Assembly (NCBI RefSeq): GCF_900176515.1
Contig: NZ_FWXV01000018.1
Coordinates: 1 to 64,000, forward strand
Source: Kibdelosporangium aridum
GTDB lineage: Bacteria; Actinomycetota; Actinomycetes; Mycobacteriales; Pseudonocardiaceae
Length of the DNA stretch: 64,000 nucleotides
Direction: 5' to 3'
The translations under genes and the position numbers were made by a program. Each line of letters starts with the position of its first letter. Position 1 is the stretch's first letter. Of the stretch, positions 33,756 to 43,723 are shown one piece after another. The notes beneath the pieces were generated by a model. It made no database searches. It worked only from the letters and a program-made list of their open reading frames with translations, and had not been told where the DNA came from.

Positions 33756-34984
33756 GTCGTGCTCCCCTGGGACCGCGGCACGAACCGCACGGGCAGGCTG
33801 CTGTAGCCGGACAGGAATGTGGAGAAGATGGGTTTCGGCGCGCCGTCGAGAACTATCTCGTCGGCGAACTCGGTCAGCGCCGACAGCAGTGCCCCGATCT
33901 CGATCCGGGCCAGCTGCGCGCCAAGGCAGAAATGCGGGCCGTACGCGAAGGACAGGTGCCGGTTGGGGGAGCGGTCGAAGTCGAGCCGGTGCGGGGTGGC
34001 GAACTCGGCCTCGTCGAAGTTGGCCGACCGGGGCCAGACCGTGACGACTTGGCCGCGACGCACTGCCACACCCGCGATTTCGGTATCGACGACCACCGTG
34101 CGCCCCGAGTGCATGGCCGGGGTCGTCCAGCGCAGCACTTCTTCCACCGCCCTGGCCAGGTCAACCCGGCCGCCGCGCAGTGCCTGCCAGATCTCCTGGT
34201 GCTCGGCGAGCGCCTTGACCGCGCCGATCATGCTCAGCCGTGCCGTCTCGTCGCCGCCGAGCAGCAGGCTGTAGCAGTTGAGCAGCACCTCGTCGTCCGA
34301 CAACGACAGCGGGGGCTCGGTCATCCGCACCAGCAGCCCGATCACGTCGTCGGCTGGCGCCGCCCGGCGGCGTTTCGCGGCGAGCTTGGCGAAGTACAGC
34401 AGGATCTCGTTGCGCGCAAGGCGCGCCTGCAGATCGGTCGCGTCGGGCGCGGCAGAGGAGAGCGCCGAACTGGTGTGGGACAACAGGGTGTCCCGGTCGG
34501 CGGCGGGCACGTCGAGCAGATCACAGATCGCCGCCAGCGGGATGTGTTCGGCCACCTCGGTGGCGAAGTCGCAGGTGCCGCGGGCCACCGCCGTGCGGAC
34601 AAGGTGGCGGGTGCCCGCCACGACATTGCGCTCGACGGAGGCCAGCGCGGCTGGCGTGAAGGCGCTCATCAGCTCGCGCCGGACGCGCCGATGGCGCTCG
34701 CCGTCGGACACCGCGAGCATCCGCCCACCGGCCGAATCCCCTCCGCCGAGGAGAGTCGCCAGTACGTTGCCCTCGGTCGAGGTGAACACGGAGTTGTCCC
34801 GGTAGACACCGGTCACCAGGCGATGCGGGGTGACCACCCAGAAGCCGCCGCCGGGATGCCAGACGACCGGCTGCTCCTGACGCAGGCGTTGCCAGATGTC
34901 GTCGAGGTCCGGCCGCAGGTACGTCACCGGGTCGGTCAAATCCACATCGGACAACGCGCCGGACTCGAGCGCCGATGCGCTCAT
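33752..34984 (-). CDS. Cytochrome P450 of the NRPS cluster
   Basis: A 410-residue bacterial class I P450. The haem loop is FAYGPHFCLGAQLARIE with Cys353 as thiolate ligand; the K-helix ExxR is in EEVLRW; the I-helix is LLLGGDETARLS, with the acid-alcohol pair as DET. It lies between the MbtH and NRPS genes with ATGA overlaps on both sides. P450s so placed commonly hydroxylate carrier-bound amino acids or oxidise the finished peptide; which applies here cannot be told. It needs ferredoxin partners, which are not in the window. Confidence 0.92.
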   Translation of the reverse strand: MSASALESGALSDVDLTDPVTYLRPDLDDIWQRLRQEQPVVWHPGGGFWVVTPHRLVTGVYRDNSVFTSTEGNVLATLLGGGDSAGGRMLAVSDGERHRRVRRELMSAFTPAALASVERNVVAGTRHLVRTAVARGTCDFATEVAEHIPLAAICDLLDVPAADRDTLLSHTSSALSSAAPDATDLQARLARNEILLYFAKLAAKRRRAAPADDVIGLLVRMTEPPLSLSDDEVLLNCYSLLLGGDETARLSMIGAVKALAEHQEIWQALRGGRVDLARAVEEVLRWTTPAMHSGRTVVVDTEIAGVAVRRGQVVTVWPRSANFDEAEFATPHRLDFDRSPNRHLSFAYGPHFCLGAQLARIEIGALLSALTEFADEIVLDGAPKPIFSTFLSGYSSLPVRFVPRSQGSTT

Positions 34985-35214
34985 GGCGTCACACCGTGCG
35001 GATCGCCGTCCATCGCGCGGCGCAGCGACGCCGGGCGCATGTCGGTCCACTGGCCGTCCACGTACCGGGTGCATTCCTCTCGGGTGCCTTCGAATCCCGC
35101 GGACCGCCAGCCCTCGGGAACCGGCCACGACACCGGGACCGTGGCGTACTGGTCTTCGATGTTCACCAGGACGGTGAACTGTTCGTCCTGCGACACGAAA
35201 CCTCCTCCGTTCAT
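34981..35214 (-). CDS. MbtH-family NRPS accessory protein
   Basis: A 77-residue MbtH-like protein that binds and stabilises A domains. Conserved features are present: VLVNIEDQYATVPV, the PEGW turn (VPEGWRSAGFEGTREECTRY) and WTDMRPASLR. Family members usually read QYSLW where this has QYATV, a small divergence. It ends with an ATGA overlap into the P450 gene and starts 9 bp after the ABC gene. Having the only MbtH gene in the cluster, it probably serves all four A domains. Confidence 0.92.
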   Translation of the reverse strand: MNGGGFVSQDEQFTVLVNIEDQYATVPVSWPVPEGWRSAGFEGTREECTRYVDGQWTDMRPASLRRAMDGDPHGVTP

Positions 35215-35223
35215 GGATGACCA

Positions 35224-36882
35224 CTACCTGTCCGTGCCATGGCCGACATGGACGACGACGTCGGCCATGGCACGGACATCGCGGTTGTGCGAGGCGACGA
35301 TCCAGGCCGCTGGCCAGTTCGCGACGAGTTCGGTCCACACCGCGCGTGCGGTGTCACCGTCCAAAGAGGAATCGCAGTCGTCCACGAGATAGAGCTGGGC
35401 GGGTCGGCAGAGCATCCGGGCGAGCGCGAGCCGCTGCCGCTGACCGCCGGACAACAACGTGCCGCCGGACCCGATCTCCGTGTCCAGTCCGTCCGGCAGC
35501 TCCGCCGATCCGGGACGCAACTGCACGGCCGTCAACGCGCGGACTGCGAGCTCGTCGTCGACCGCATCGCTGCCCAGCGCCAGGTTGTCGCGCACTGTGC
35601 CCCGGAAGAAGGCCGCGCTTTGCCGGGCGTACGCCACATTCGGTGCACGCCACCACGCCTGGTCGCCCGTCACGTCCGTGTCGTTCCAGCGCACCGAGCC
35701 CCGCGTCGGTCCGTCGAGCGCGAGCAGACCGCGCAGTGCGGTGCTTTTGCCAGACCCGACCGCGCCAGTGATCACCGCCATCTGGCCCGGTCGCAGGTCG
35801 AGTTCGATGGGCGGTGTCGCGTCGCGGCCCTTTGGTACGCACTGGAACTCGCGCACTCGCAACTCCTGCAACCCGACCGGCGCCACCTCGGCGGGCGCGG
35901 GCGGCTTGATGAGACCGGGGAGACCTGCGACGACGTCGAGCAGCCGGTCCCGGGAAACACGTCCCTGTTCGTAGCGGGCGAGAGCGCGGCCGAAGAAGAA
36001 GATCTGTTCGGCCAGCCAGCTCGTGTAGGTCAGGAACAGCGCCAGTTCGCCGACGGTGAAGTCGCCACTTGCCATCCGGGCGCTCGCCGTCATCAGCACC
36101 AACGCACTGCCGATCACCACGATGTTGCGGAACATCCCACCGAGCAGGTCGGCGACGACCTGCTGGCGGGCCTGCGCGCGCCTGCGGCCGGTGAACTGCT
36201 CGGCGAGCCTGTCCACCCGGTGCTGCTCCACGCCGGCCAGGCGCAGGTCCCGGATGCCCGTGATCAGATCGGTCGTCTGCTCGGCGATGCGCCCCTGACG
36301 TGCCCGGGTGTCCTGGGACAGCCCGCTCAACCGGTTCTTGAGGATCTTGGCCACCCACAGGGCACCGAGCAACGGCAGCAGCGACAGGGTGACCAGGACG
36401 TCGGTGGTCAGCAGGACGGTGAGGGCGATGATCAGCAGGACCGTGCGGTAGACGAAGTCCGCTGTCCAGCTGAGGAACTCGGCGATCTCGTCGCTGTCGT
36501 CACGCAACCGGTTGAGCACGTCGCCGTTCCCGACTGCGGGCCCGTGTGACGTGGAACGGTCCGAGACCGCGTCGATGACGGTCGTCTTCACGTGCGCACT
36601 GGTCCGGAAGATCAGCGTGAAGTCCAGGTTCAGGCCGCCGAACAGCAACAGCGACCGCAGCACCATGGATCCCACGGTGAGGGCGAGCATCCACCAGACG
36701 AAGGGATCCGCCGGGTTCGTGGCGGCCCGGTCGAACAGAAGCTCGATACCCACACCGACCAGCAGTGGCAGGCCGTGAATCAGCGTCCACACGCTCGCCG
36801 AGAAGACATAGAGCGGACGGATCCGGCGCACGAGCCGGAGCACGTCGGCGGCGAAGGTGGCACGGGTTGCTGTCACGCTCAT
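35224..36882 (-). CDS. ABC exporter half-transporter, second of a pair
   Basis: A 552-residue TMD-NBD exporter. Six hydrophobic helices occupy about 1-300. The ATPase has Walker A GAVGSGKST, a good signature LLSGGQRQR and Walker B QLYLVDDCDSSLDG, in which the catalytic Glu is replaced by Asp. With the neighbouring subunit, whose signature is degenerate but Walker B normal, this suggests a heterodimer with one working ATP site. The start follows the neighbour directly (TGATG overlap, or a GTG one codon earlier). It likely exports the NRPS product and may give self-resistance. Confidence 0.88.
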   Translation of the reverse strand: MSVTATRATFAADVLRLVRRIRPLYVFSASVWTLIHGLPLLVGVGIELLFDRAATNPADPFVWWMLALTVGSMVLRSLLLFGGLNLDFTLIFRTSAHVKTTVIDAVSDRSTSHGPAVGNGDVLNRLRDDSDEIAEFLSWTADFVYRTVLLIIALTVLLTTDVLVTLSLLPLLGALWVAKILKNRLSGLSQDTRARQGRIAEQTTDLITGIRDLRLAGVEQHRVDRLAEQFTGRRRAQARQQVVADLLGGMFRNIVVIGSALVLMTASARMASGDFTVGELALFLTYTSWLAEQIFFFGRALARYEQGRVSRDRLLDVVAGLPGLIKPPAPAEVAPVGLQELRVREFQCVPKGRDATPPIELDLRPGQMAVITGAVGSGKSTALRGLLALDGPTRGSVRWNDTDVTGDQAWWRAPNVAYARQSAAFFRGTVRDNLALGSDAVDDELAVRALTAVQLRPGSAELPDGLDTEIGSGGTLLSGGQRQRLALARMLCRPAQLYLVDDCDSSLDGDTARAVWTELVANWPAAWIVASHNRDVRAMADVVVHVGHGTDR

Positions 36883-38657
36883 CACGCACCCCTCATCGGC
36901 TCAACGAGGTCGTCCATCCACGACCGGGCGGACTGTGCGTCCAAATAGGACGGAACCTCGGCGCGGCCGATCCGGTCGCGCACCTGTCCTTGCGCCAGCA
37001 CGAGCAGGGAGTCGGCGTAGCGCAACGTCTCCAGCCGGTGCGCGATCATGATCACGGTCCGATCGGTGCGGGCCCGCTCGATCAGTGCGGACCACCGTCG
37101 CGAGGTTTCCTCGTCCAGACGGGAGGTGCCCTCGTCGATGATCAGCAACCCGGAGGGCCGGACGAGCGCACGTGCCCCGACGATGAGCTGCGCCTGCCCT
37201 GCGGACACGGTTTGACCGCCGGTACCGACGACAGTGTCGAGACCCTCGGGAAGCGAACGCACCCACTGCTCGATGCCGAGGTCGCTCAGCGTGGTCCAGA
37301 GCACGGAGTCGGGCAGGGCGTCGTCGAACAGGGTGATGTTGTCGCGGACGGTCGCGGTGAACAGATGCGACCGCTGGCTGAGGACCACGACGTGCCTGGC
37401 CAGTTCGTGCGGCGCGAGTTCGTGGACGTCGACCCCGTCGAGTGTCACGCGGCCCTCGTCGGGACTTGCGAGTCCGCACAGCAGGTTGACCATCGTGGTC
37501 TTGCCCGAACCGGTCCGGCCGACAACGCCGAGCACCTCGCCGGACGGCACGTCGAAGGTCACGTTCCGCAGCGCGGGCGGTCCGTCGTCATAGCTGAACG
37601 TCACATCGGTGAAAGCCACACCGCGCGCGCCTCCGGCCGGCAGCAGGGAGGGCGCGGACGTGGTCGTCTCCTGATGGAGCGACGGAGTGCTGAGGACGTT
37701 CGCGGCGACACCGAGGGCCGCGAACAACCGCTGCATCTGGTCGACCTGTGCCGACAGCTCCTCCAGCGGCCCCCGCACGCGGTCGACGTAGAGGTAGATC
37801 AAGGTCAGCCCACCGATGCTGATCTGCTGCACTCCCAGCATGTTCAGGCCCACGGCGAATCCGATGCCGAGGCTGACCGCGAAGAACAGCTGGGTCAGCG
37901 GCCAGAACGCCCGGCCGCCCACATACGCCTTCCGCTCGGCGACCAGCAGGTTCTCCAGGCTGCCGCGGGCCCGCGTTCCCGGCCACCGGGACGCGCCGAG
38001 CGGCAGCAGGTCGTCCCTGGCCGCGAGGCCGTCGCCGATGAACCCGAACAGTTCGGCTTTCATAGCGCGCGCGGTCTTCCACAGTCCGATCGAGCGGTGC
38101 GTGAGCTTCACGAGCACGATGGCCACCAGCACCACCAGCAGCGTGACTCCCAGCCCTGCGGCGGGGACGACCGCGAAGATGATCGCGATCATGCCTGCGA
38201 CCATGAGCAGGTTGCCGATCATCCGGAACCCGGCTTCGGCGATGGACTTGCCGATGATGTCCGCGTTGCCCTCGACGGTCTCGAGGACCTCGCCGGGCGG
38301 CCGCGACTCCAGATCGAGCACGCGCCCGCCGAGCACGTGCCGCAGCAGTCGCACGCGCAACCGGTCGGCGACGCGCCAGCCGGACTGCGCGGCGAAGTAA
38401 CCCATGGCCAAGCTCGCCAGGATTCCCACGACCGCCACGGCCAGGTACCACGTCGCGGTCGAGAAGAGCGCGCCCGCGTCGGCGTGTCCCCCAGTCGCTC
38501 GGTCGACGTAGTCGCGGATCAGCAACGGTCCCGCGAACTCGCACGCCACACTGACAAGCAGTACGGCGAATCCGCTGACCACAAGGCCTTTCGAGCCCCG
38601 CAGGCCGTCAAGGGCCAGCCGGGGCCCGGTTGTCGATGTCACCGAGGCCATCCTCAT
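36882..38657 (-). CDS. ABC exporter half-transporter, first of a pair
   Basis: A 591-residue TMD-NBD exporter. After the transmembrane part (about 20-320) the ATPase has Walker A GRTGSGKTT, Walker B GLLIIDEGTS with a normal Glu, and the switch His in IMIAHRLETLRYAD, but the signature is TVSAGQAQL instead of LSGGQ. The ATG overlaps the NRPS stop by ATGA. Together with the next gene it should form a heterodimeric exporter with one degenerate nucleotide site. Confidence 0.88.
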   Translation of the reverse strand: MRMASVTSTTGPRLALDGLRGSKGLVVSGFAVLLVSVACEFAGPLLIRDYVDRATGGHADAGALFSTATWYLAVAVVGILASLAMGYFAAQSGWRVADRLRVRLLRHVLGGRVLDLESRPPGEVLETVEGNADIIGKSIAEAGFRMIGNLLMVAGMIAIIFAVVPAAGLGVTLLVVLVAIVLVKLTHRSIGLWKTARAMKAELFGFIGDGLAARDDLLPLGASRWPGTRARGSLENLLVAERKAYVGGRAFWPLTQLFFAVSLGIGFAVGLNMLGVQQISIGGLTLIYLYVDRVRGPLEELSAQVDQMQRLFAALGVAANVLSTPSLHQETTTSAPSLLPAGGARGVAFTDVTFSYDDGPPALRNVTFDVPSGEVLGVVGRTGSGKTTMVNLLCGLASPDEGRVTLDGVDVHELAPHELARHVVVLSQRSHLFTATVRDNITLFDDALPDSVLWTTLSDLGIEQWVRSLPEGLDTVVGTGGQTVSAGQAQLIVGARALVRPSGLLIIDEGTSRLDEETSRRWSALIERARTDRTVIMIAHRLETLRYADSLLVLAQGQVRDRIGRAEVPSYLDAQSARSWMDDLVEPMRGA

Positions 38658-41600
38658 TTCCTGCCGTGTGATCGCAACGATTGAGCGAACAGGTCGACCA
38701 GCTCCGCGACGTCGGCGGGGTCGAGAACGTCCGTACTGAACTGCCACCTGACGTTGAGCCGGCCATCGTGCACGTAGGCCACCGCGTCAAGCAGGTGCTC
38801 ACGCCGGGTGTCCGGCGACTTCCACCGGCCGGTTCCCGCTGTTCGGCCTGCTGACAGCATCGGTGTCGCGCCGTCGGCGGCCGCGTTGGCGAACCGGAGC
38901 TCACCGTCGAAGTCGAACCGCAACTGGGGCGACGGAATCGCGTCGAGCGCTGCCCGCACGTCCGGATCCGGGTGCAGGTACTTGCCGAGCTCGAAGTCGA
39001 ACCCGCGCCGTGGCACCGCACGGATCGCGTCCACCACCTCGGCGGTGTGGTCGGCTTGGTCGCGACCGCGGGGCAACGGCAGACGGAACGGGTACGACGT
39101 GGTGAACCAGCCGATCGTGGTGCTGACGTCAAGGTCGGCGAACAGGTCCTCACGGCCGTGCCCGCCCAGTTCGATCAGTATGTGCCCGCCGGGCCGGTCA
39201 CCCAGCCACAGCTCGGCGGCGCGGGCGAGATCGACCAGCACAAGCTCGAACGGGGTGATCCTGGCCAGCCGGGCCGAGCGCAGCAGCTCGTCGGTCTCGT
39301 CCACGTCGAACTCGGAGAACACCGTCCCGGTGTGCTCCTCGAGGCCCGGAAGTTTGTTGTCCGGCCAGGAAACGCAGTCCGTCCAGTCCTGGCCGAGCCA
39401 CCGGGCGGCCTCGGCGCCGGCGTCGGCCCTGCGGGCGTACTCGGCCAACCGGCGCGCCCAGTCGTGATAGCCGGGACCAGGCGGATCGAGCCGTTGCCCG
39501 TCCAGCAGCGCCGACAGCTCCGGCACGAGGATGTCCCACGACAACGGATCCATGATCACGTGATGCAGCACCACAAGCAGCTCGTCGGCGGTGCTGTCCG
39601 GCGTGCGGATCAACCCGATCCGGCCGATCGGGCCGGTCCGCAGGTTGATCCCGCCATGCAGCTCGTCCGCCGCTCGTTCGACCGCCCCGGCAAGGTCGGC
39701 GCCGGCACCACGCAGGTCGACCTCGGTCACCGGGATGGCATTCGCGGCATCGGCCGCGCCCTGCCGGGGCCCGCGTGGCGTCCACACGATCCGCGTCCGT
39801 AGCGCGGGATGCCGTTCGACGAGTGCGGCCACGGCGTGCTCGACCTGTTGCGTGCTCACCGGTTCGCGAAGGGCAAGCAGCACCGCGTGGTTGTAGCGGT
39901 CGGGCGAAGGCAGTTCGCGTGCGAAGAAGACGAGCTGGGTGGGCGTCAGCGGGACGAGATCGTCCACCAGTTCCCCGCTGGGGGTCTGCGCGGCGAACTC
40001 GGCCAGGAACGCGCGGAAGGCGTCAAGGAAGCCCTCGACCGTGCCGTCGGGATGCCGGGCCGGGACGTGTTCGATGTGGACGGTCAGCCGCCCGTCCACG
40101 ACACCCGCGTTGATCTCCCACTCCAGCGGCCGGTGTCCCTTGGGCGAACACTTCCAGCCGATGTCGTCGGTGATGGTGAACAACTCGTCGGGATCGTCGG
40201 ACGACGAGTCGACCCGGCCCATGAAATTGAACGCGATCTGCGGGCTGGCCGTGCGCTCCGCCATCGCCTCGTGCCGGACGCTGGCGAGAAGATCGCCCGC
40301 TGCCGCCACCTCCGCGGCGGGCTGTCCGTCCCGCCGCGCGGGCAGCGGAAGGGTGCTGAGCACAGTGAACCAGCCGACCGTGCGGCTGATGTCGGGCAGG
40401 CGGTCGGACTCCAGCCTGCCGTGGCCTTCCAGTTCGATCGGCAGAGTGCCCTCGCCCCAGGTGACAGCCGCCGCGCGGGCCAAGGCGGCCACCAGCGCCG
40501 CGTGCAAGCCCTCGTCGCTGGTCGAGGTTGCCACCCGGGTGAGCCGGGTGGTGGCGTCGTGATCCCAGTCCACGACGGCCGTCTGCCGATCCGCGACCAG
40601 GTTGGGCACCTCGTCGTGCACCGGCACCAACACCTCGTCCTGCTGGGGAAGCTGAGCGTGGTGCGGGTCGGGTTGCGCGGCCAGAGCCCGCGCCCAATGC
40701 ACGAACCCCGCCGTACGTGGGGGAGGGGATGGCTCGTCGCCACCCGCGATGGCCAGGTAGTAGGAAGCGAGATCCTCCAGTAGCACCAGCCAGGAGACGC
40801 GGTCGACGGCGAGGTGATGGATGGTGAGCAACAGCCGTGGCCCGTCCGGATCGTCGTCGATGAGCAAGGCGCCCAAAAGTCTGCCTGTGTCAAGGGACAG
40901 CGACGCGTGCAGCCGGTCGGCAAGATCCGACACGGTGCCGGTCGCGACGACCGTACCGTCGACGACCAACTCGAATCTGTCCGGTGTGGACGTTGGGCGG
41001 GCCTGCCAGAGCACGACGCCGGTGGCTGGGGTGACGACCTGCCGTAGCTCTTCGTCGCCGGTGAACCGGACGCGTAGTTGCTCGTGCGTACGGGACAGCG
41101 CTCCCAGTGCCTTGGCGAGAACCCCGGGATCCAGCGGCCGGGTGGCGCGCAGGCAGTAGGACTGGTTCCAGTGGTGCGGTTCGCTGAAGTCCTGGTGGAA
41201 GAACCACCGCTGGATCGGTGTGAGCGGTGCGCTTTCGCCGTCCGCCACCGCCTGGGCGACCGCGTCACGTGCGCGTGCGACCGCGGCCAGCTCGGCGATG
41301 GTGCGGTGGTCGTAGATGTACTTGGGCCGCAGTGCGACGCCCTCCCGGCCGGCCGCCTGCAGGATTCGGATGTTGATGATGGAGTCGCCGCCGAGGGCGA
41401 AGAAGTCGTCGTGCACCCCGACCGACGGCAGCTTCAGGTGCCTGGCCCACAGATCGGCCAGCAGCCGCTCGACCTCGGTGCGCGGTGCGACCTGATCGCC
41501 GCGCGCGGCCGTGTCGGCCAGGTGCCGCCTGGCCAGTTCACGCAGTGCCTTCCGGTCGACCTTGCCGTTGCTGCTCAACGGAAGCCGGTCGCGGACGAGC

Positions 41601-43708
41601 ACTTCGGACGGAACCATGTAGTCGGAAAGGTGCTGCCGCGCGTGTTCGAGCACCGTCTGGGCGGACGGTGTCGCGCCAGGCATCGGCGTCACGAACGCGA
41701 CCAGCCGGGCCACACCGTCGCCGCCGACGAGTTCGACGACCGCCCTGGCCACCGTGGGACCGGACTCGACGACGTGTTCGATCTCGCCGAGTTCGACCCG
41801 GCGGCCGCGCACCTTGACCTGGCCGTCGGCCCGGCCGAGGCACTCGAGCTCGCCGTCCGGCCGCCACCGGCCGAGGTCGCCGGTCCGGTACATACGGCCC
41901 CCGGGGGTGGGCGAGAACGGGTCCGGTACGAAGGATGTGGCGGTCAGGCCGGGCGCGCGGAAGTAGCCCCGCCCGACACTGAGCCCGCCGATGTGGATCT
42001 GGCCGAGCACGCCTGGCGGGACAGGCTGGCAGTCCCGGTCCAGTACGTAGACCCGGATGTTGGACAGCGGCCGGCCGACGGTGGCCGTGGCGCCGTCGGT
42101 CTCGAGGACCGTGCCCTGGGTGTTGTCGTCGGTGCACTCGGCCGGACCGTAGGCGTTGAACAAGGTGATCCCGGGCATCAACTCGTGCCACCGGCGGGCG
42201 AGGTCGGTGCCGAGCACCTCGCCGTTGCAGATGATTCCTCGCAGCACCGCCCGCACCGCCGCGGCGCGGCCGGGATCGTCGAGCAGGTGGTCGATCAGCA
42301 ACTCCAGCTGGGCGGGTACGACTTCCAGATATTCGAATCCGCGCGCCGCGGTCAGCGCGGTGAGTGCTTCCGGCGAACGCACCGTGTCGTCGTCGACGAC
42401 GTGCACGCAGGCGCCCGCGGTGAGACCGGCGAACATCTGCCACACCGACACGTCGGAGGTCAGCGGCACGGTCTGGGCGAGTTCGACGCCAGGCCGCAGA
42501 TCACAGTTCTGTACCCGGATCGCCATCATGTTCAGAAACGACCGGTGCTCCAGCGCGGCGCCCTTGGGGACACCGGTCGAGCCGGATGTGAAGATCAGGT
42601 ACGCCAGCGCGCGGCCGTGCGGTAGGTCGATGATCGACGGATCCGTGACCGGCAGGCCTTCGATCTCACCGAGCCGCAGGACCGGTTGCGTGAGGTTGTC
42701 CGGTAGCTGCTGACCATCGTCGGCGATCACAGCGCACGCACCCTCGAGGACACGCTTGAGCCGTTCCGGCGGAGTCGCCGCGTCGACGGGGAGATAGGCC
42801 GCGCCCGCGAAGAGGATGCCGACCCCGGCGGTCACGAACCACGCGCTTCGGCTGCCGACGACCGCGACGACGTCGTCGGTACGAGCACCGGCCGCGTGGA
42901 GCCAGCCGGCGACACCCGCCGCGGACCGGCACAGCCGCGCATAGTCGATCTCAGTGTCCTTGTCGCGCAACGCTATCGCGTCCGGTCGAGCGCGGGCATG
43001 GGCGATCACCTGCTCCCGGTAGGGCGCTGCGGGCGGCAGGCCGGGCGTGTCGTTGAAGCCGTCGATCACAACAGCGGTGCGCTCGGGCGACATGACGCCG
43101 ATTCGGGCCACGCGGGTGTCCGGCGCGGTGAGCCCGCGTGCGATCACCTCGGCGATGCTGTCGGCAAGGTGCCGGGCGCGGGCGGCCGACAGTCGTCCGG
43201 ACACCTCGACCCCATTGTCCCGCAACGAGATGGTCACTGCGGCTGCGGGGCGCGGTCCGGACTCGTGTACGGCGACCAACGGGTGGGCGGCCAGCACTTC
43301 GGCGATCGCCTTCGGCAGATCAGGGTGGGCACGGGCACGTCCGATCCCCGCCCGGACCGCGCCGAGCAGCTCCCGGAAAGTCCACAGTGGAGCAAGTGGG
43401 GCGATCACCGGCAGATCGCCTGCCAGCAACAGCATCTGGCCCGCGATGCCGAACCTGCGCGCGGTCAGCGCGGCGGCGGCGGCGACCACCGTCCACCGCA
43501 GCAGCGGCTCGCCGCCGGTGACCTCGGCAAGCCTGCGGGCGACCGGCGGGGGTAGCTCGGCGTGTGCTTCGCCGGTGTCGGCGACCGACACGCCGACCGC
43601 ATCGGCCGTGGCGACGGCTGCCGCCCGCAGCTCGTCGCGACGCTCCAGCCAGAACTCGCGGTCGGCCAGAGCAGGGGCGGCCGCAGCGAGCGCGGTGGTG
43701 CTGTGCAT
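38654..43708 (-). CDS. NRPS, half-C/A/T/E/E-like
   Basis: A 1684-residue synthetase. Residues 15-215 look like only the C-terminal lobe of a condensation domain, without HHxxxDG. Adenylation: LIFTSGSTGVPKG (371-383), AYGPAE (519-524), A10 Lys in SSNGKVDR. My hand-read code is D-V-W-E-I-N-A-D-D-K; its three acids at 278, 330 and 331 hint at a basic substrate. Thiolation: LGGDS (772-776). First epimerase: PIQRWFFHQDF, HHLAVDRVSW (964-973), ELEGHGR. A second E-like domain follows from about 1252: HHVIMDPLSW (1382-1391), but ELGGHGR has lost the conserved Glu. There is no thioesterase. The protein would add a D-residue and is probably last in the line. Confidence 0.88.
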   Translation of the reverse strand: MHSTTALAAAAPALADREFWLERRDELRAAAVATADAVGVSVADTGEAHAELPPPVARRLAEVTGGEPLLRWTVVAAAAALTARRFGIAGQMLLLAGDLPVIAPLAPLWTFRELLGAVRAGIGRARAHPDLPKAIAEVLAAHPLVAVHESGPRPAAAVTISLRDNGVEVSGRLSAARARHLADSIAEVIARGLTAPDTRVARIGVMSPERTAVVIDGFNDTPGLPPAAPYREQVIAHARARPDAIALRDKDTEIDYARLCRSAAGVAGWLHAAGARTDDVVAVVGSRSAWFVTAGVGILFAGAAYLPVDAATPPERLKRVLEGACAVIADDGQQLPDNLTQPVLRLGEIEGLPVTDPSIIDLPHGRALAYLIFTSGSTGVPKGAALEHRSFLNMMAIRVQNCDLRPGVELAQTVPLTSDVSVWQMFAGLTAGACVHVVDDDTVRSPEALTALTAARGFEYLEVVPAQLELLIDHLLDDPGRAAAVRAVLRGIICNGEVLGTDLARRWHELMPGITLFNAYGPAECTDDNTQGTVLETDGATATVGRPLSNIRVYVLDRDCQPVPPGVLGQIHIGGLSVGRGYFRAPGLTATSFVPDPFSPTPGGRMYRTGDLGRWRPDGELECLGRADGQVKVRGRRVELGEIEHVVESGPTVARAVVELVGGDGVARLVAFVTPMPGATPSAQTVLEHARQHLSDYMVPSEVLVRDRLPLSSNGKVDRKALRELARRHLADTAARGDQVAPRTEVERLLADLWARHLKLPSVGVHDDFFALGGDSIINIRILQAAGREGVALRPKYIYDHRTIAELAAVARARDAVAQAVADGESAPLTPIQRWFFHQDFSEPHHWNQSYCLRATRPLDPGVLAKALGALSRTHEQLRVRFTGDEELRQVVTPATGVVLWQARPTSTPDRFELVVDGTVVATGTVSDLADRLHASLSLDTGRLLGALLIDDDPDGPRLLLTIHHLAVDRVSWLVLLEDLASYYLAIAGGDEPSPPPRTAGFVHWARALAAQPDPHHAQLPQQDEVLVPVHDEVPNLVADRQTAVVDWDHDATTRLTRVATSTSDEGLHAALVAALARAAAVTWGEGTLPIELEGHGRLESDRLPDISRTVGWFTVLSTLPLPARRDGQPAAEVAAAGDLLASVRHEAMAERTASPQIAFNFMGRVDSSSDDPDELFTITDDIGWKCSPKGHRPLEWEINAGVVDGRLTVHIEHVPARHPDGTVEGFLDAFRAFLAEFAAQTPSGELVDDLVPLTPTQLVFFARELPSPDRYNHAVLLALREPVSTQQVEHAVAALVERHPALRTRIVWTPRGPRQGAADAANAIPVTEVDLRGAGADLAGAVERAADELHGGINLRTGPIGRIGLIRTPDSTADELLVVLHHVIMDPLSWDILVPELSALLDGQRLDPPGPGYHDWARRLAEYARRADAGAEAARWLGQDWTDCVSWPDNKLPGLEEHTGTVFSEFDVDETDELLRSARLARITPFELVLVDLARAAELWLGDRPGGHILIELGGHGREDLFADLDVSTTIGWFTTSYPFRLPLPRGRDQADHTAEVVDAIRAVPRRGFDFELGKYLHPDPDVRAALDAIPSPQLRFDFDGELRFANAAADGATPMLSAGRTAGTGRWKSPDTRREHLLDAVAYVHDGRLNVRWQFSTDVLDPADVAELVDLFAQSLRSHGRK

Positions 43709-43723
43709 CGTGCGCCTTTCTGC

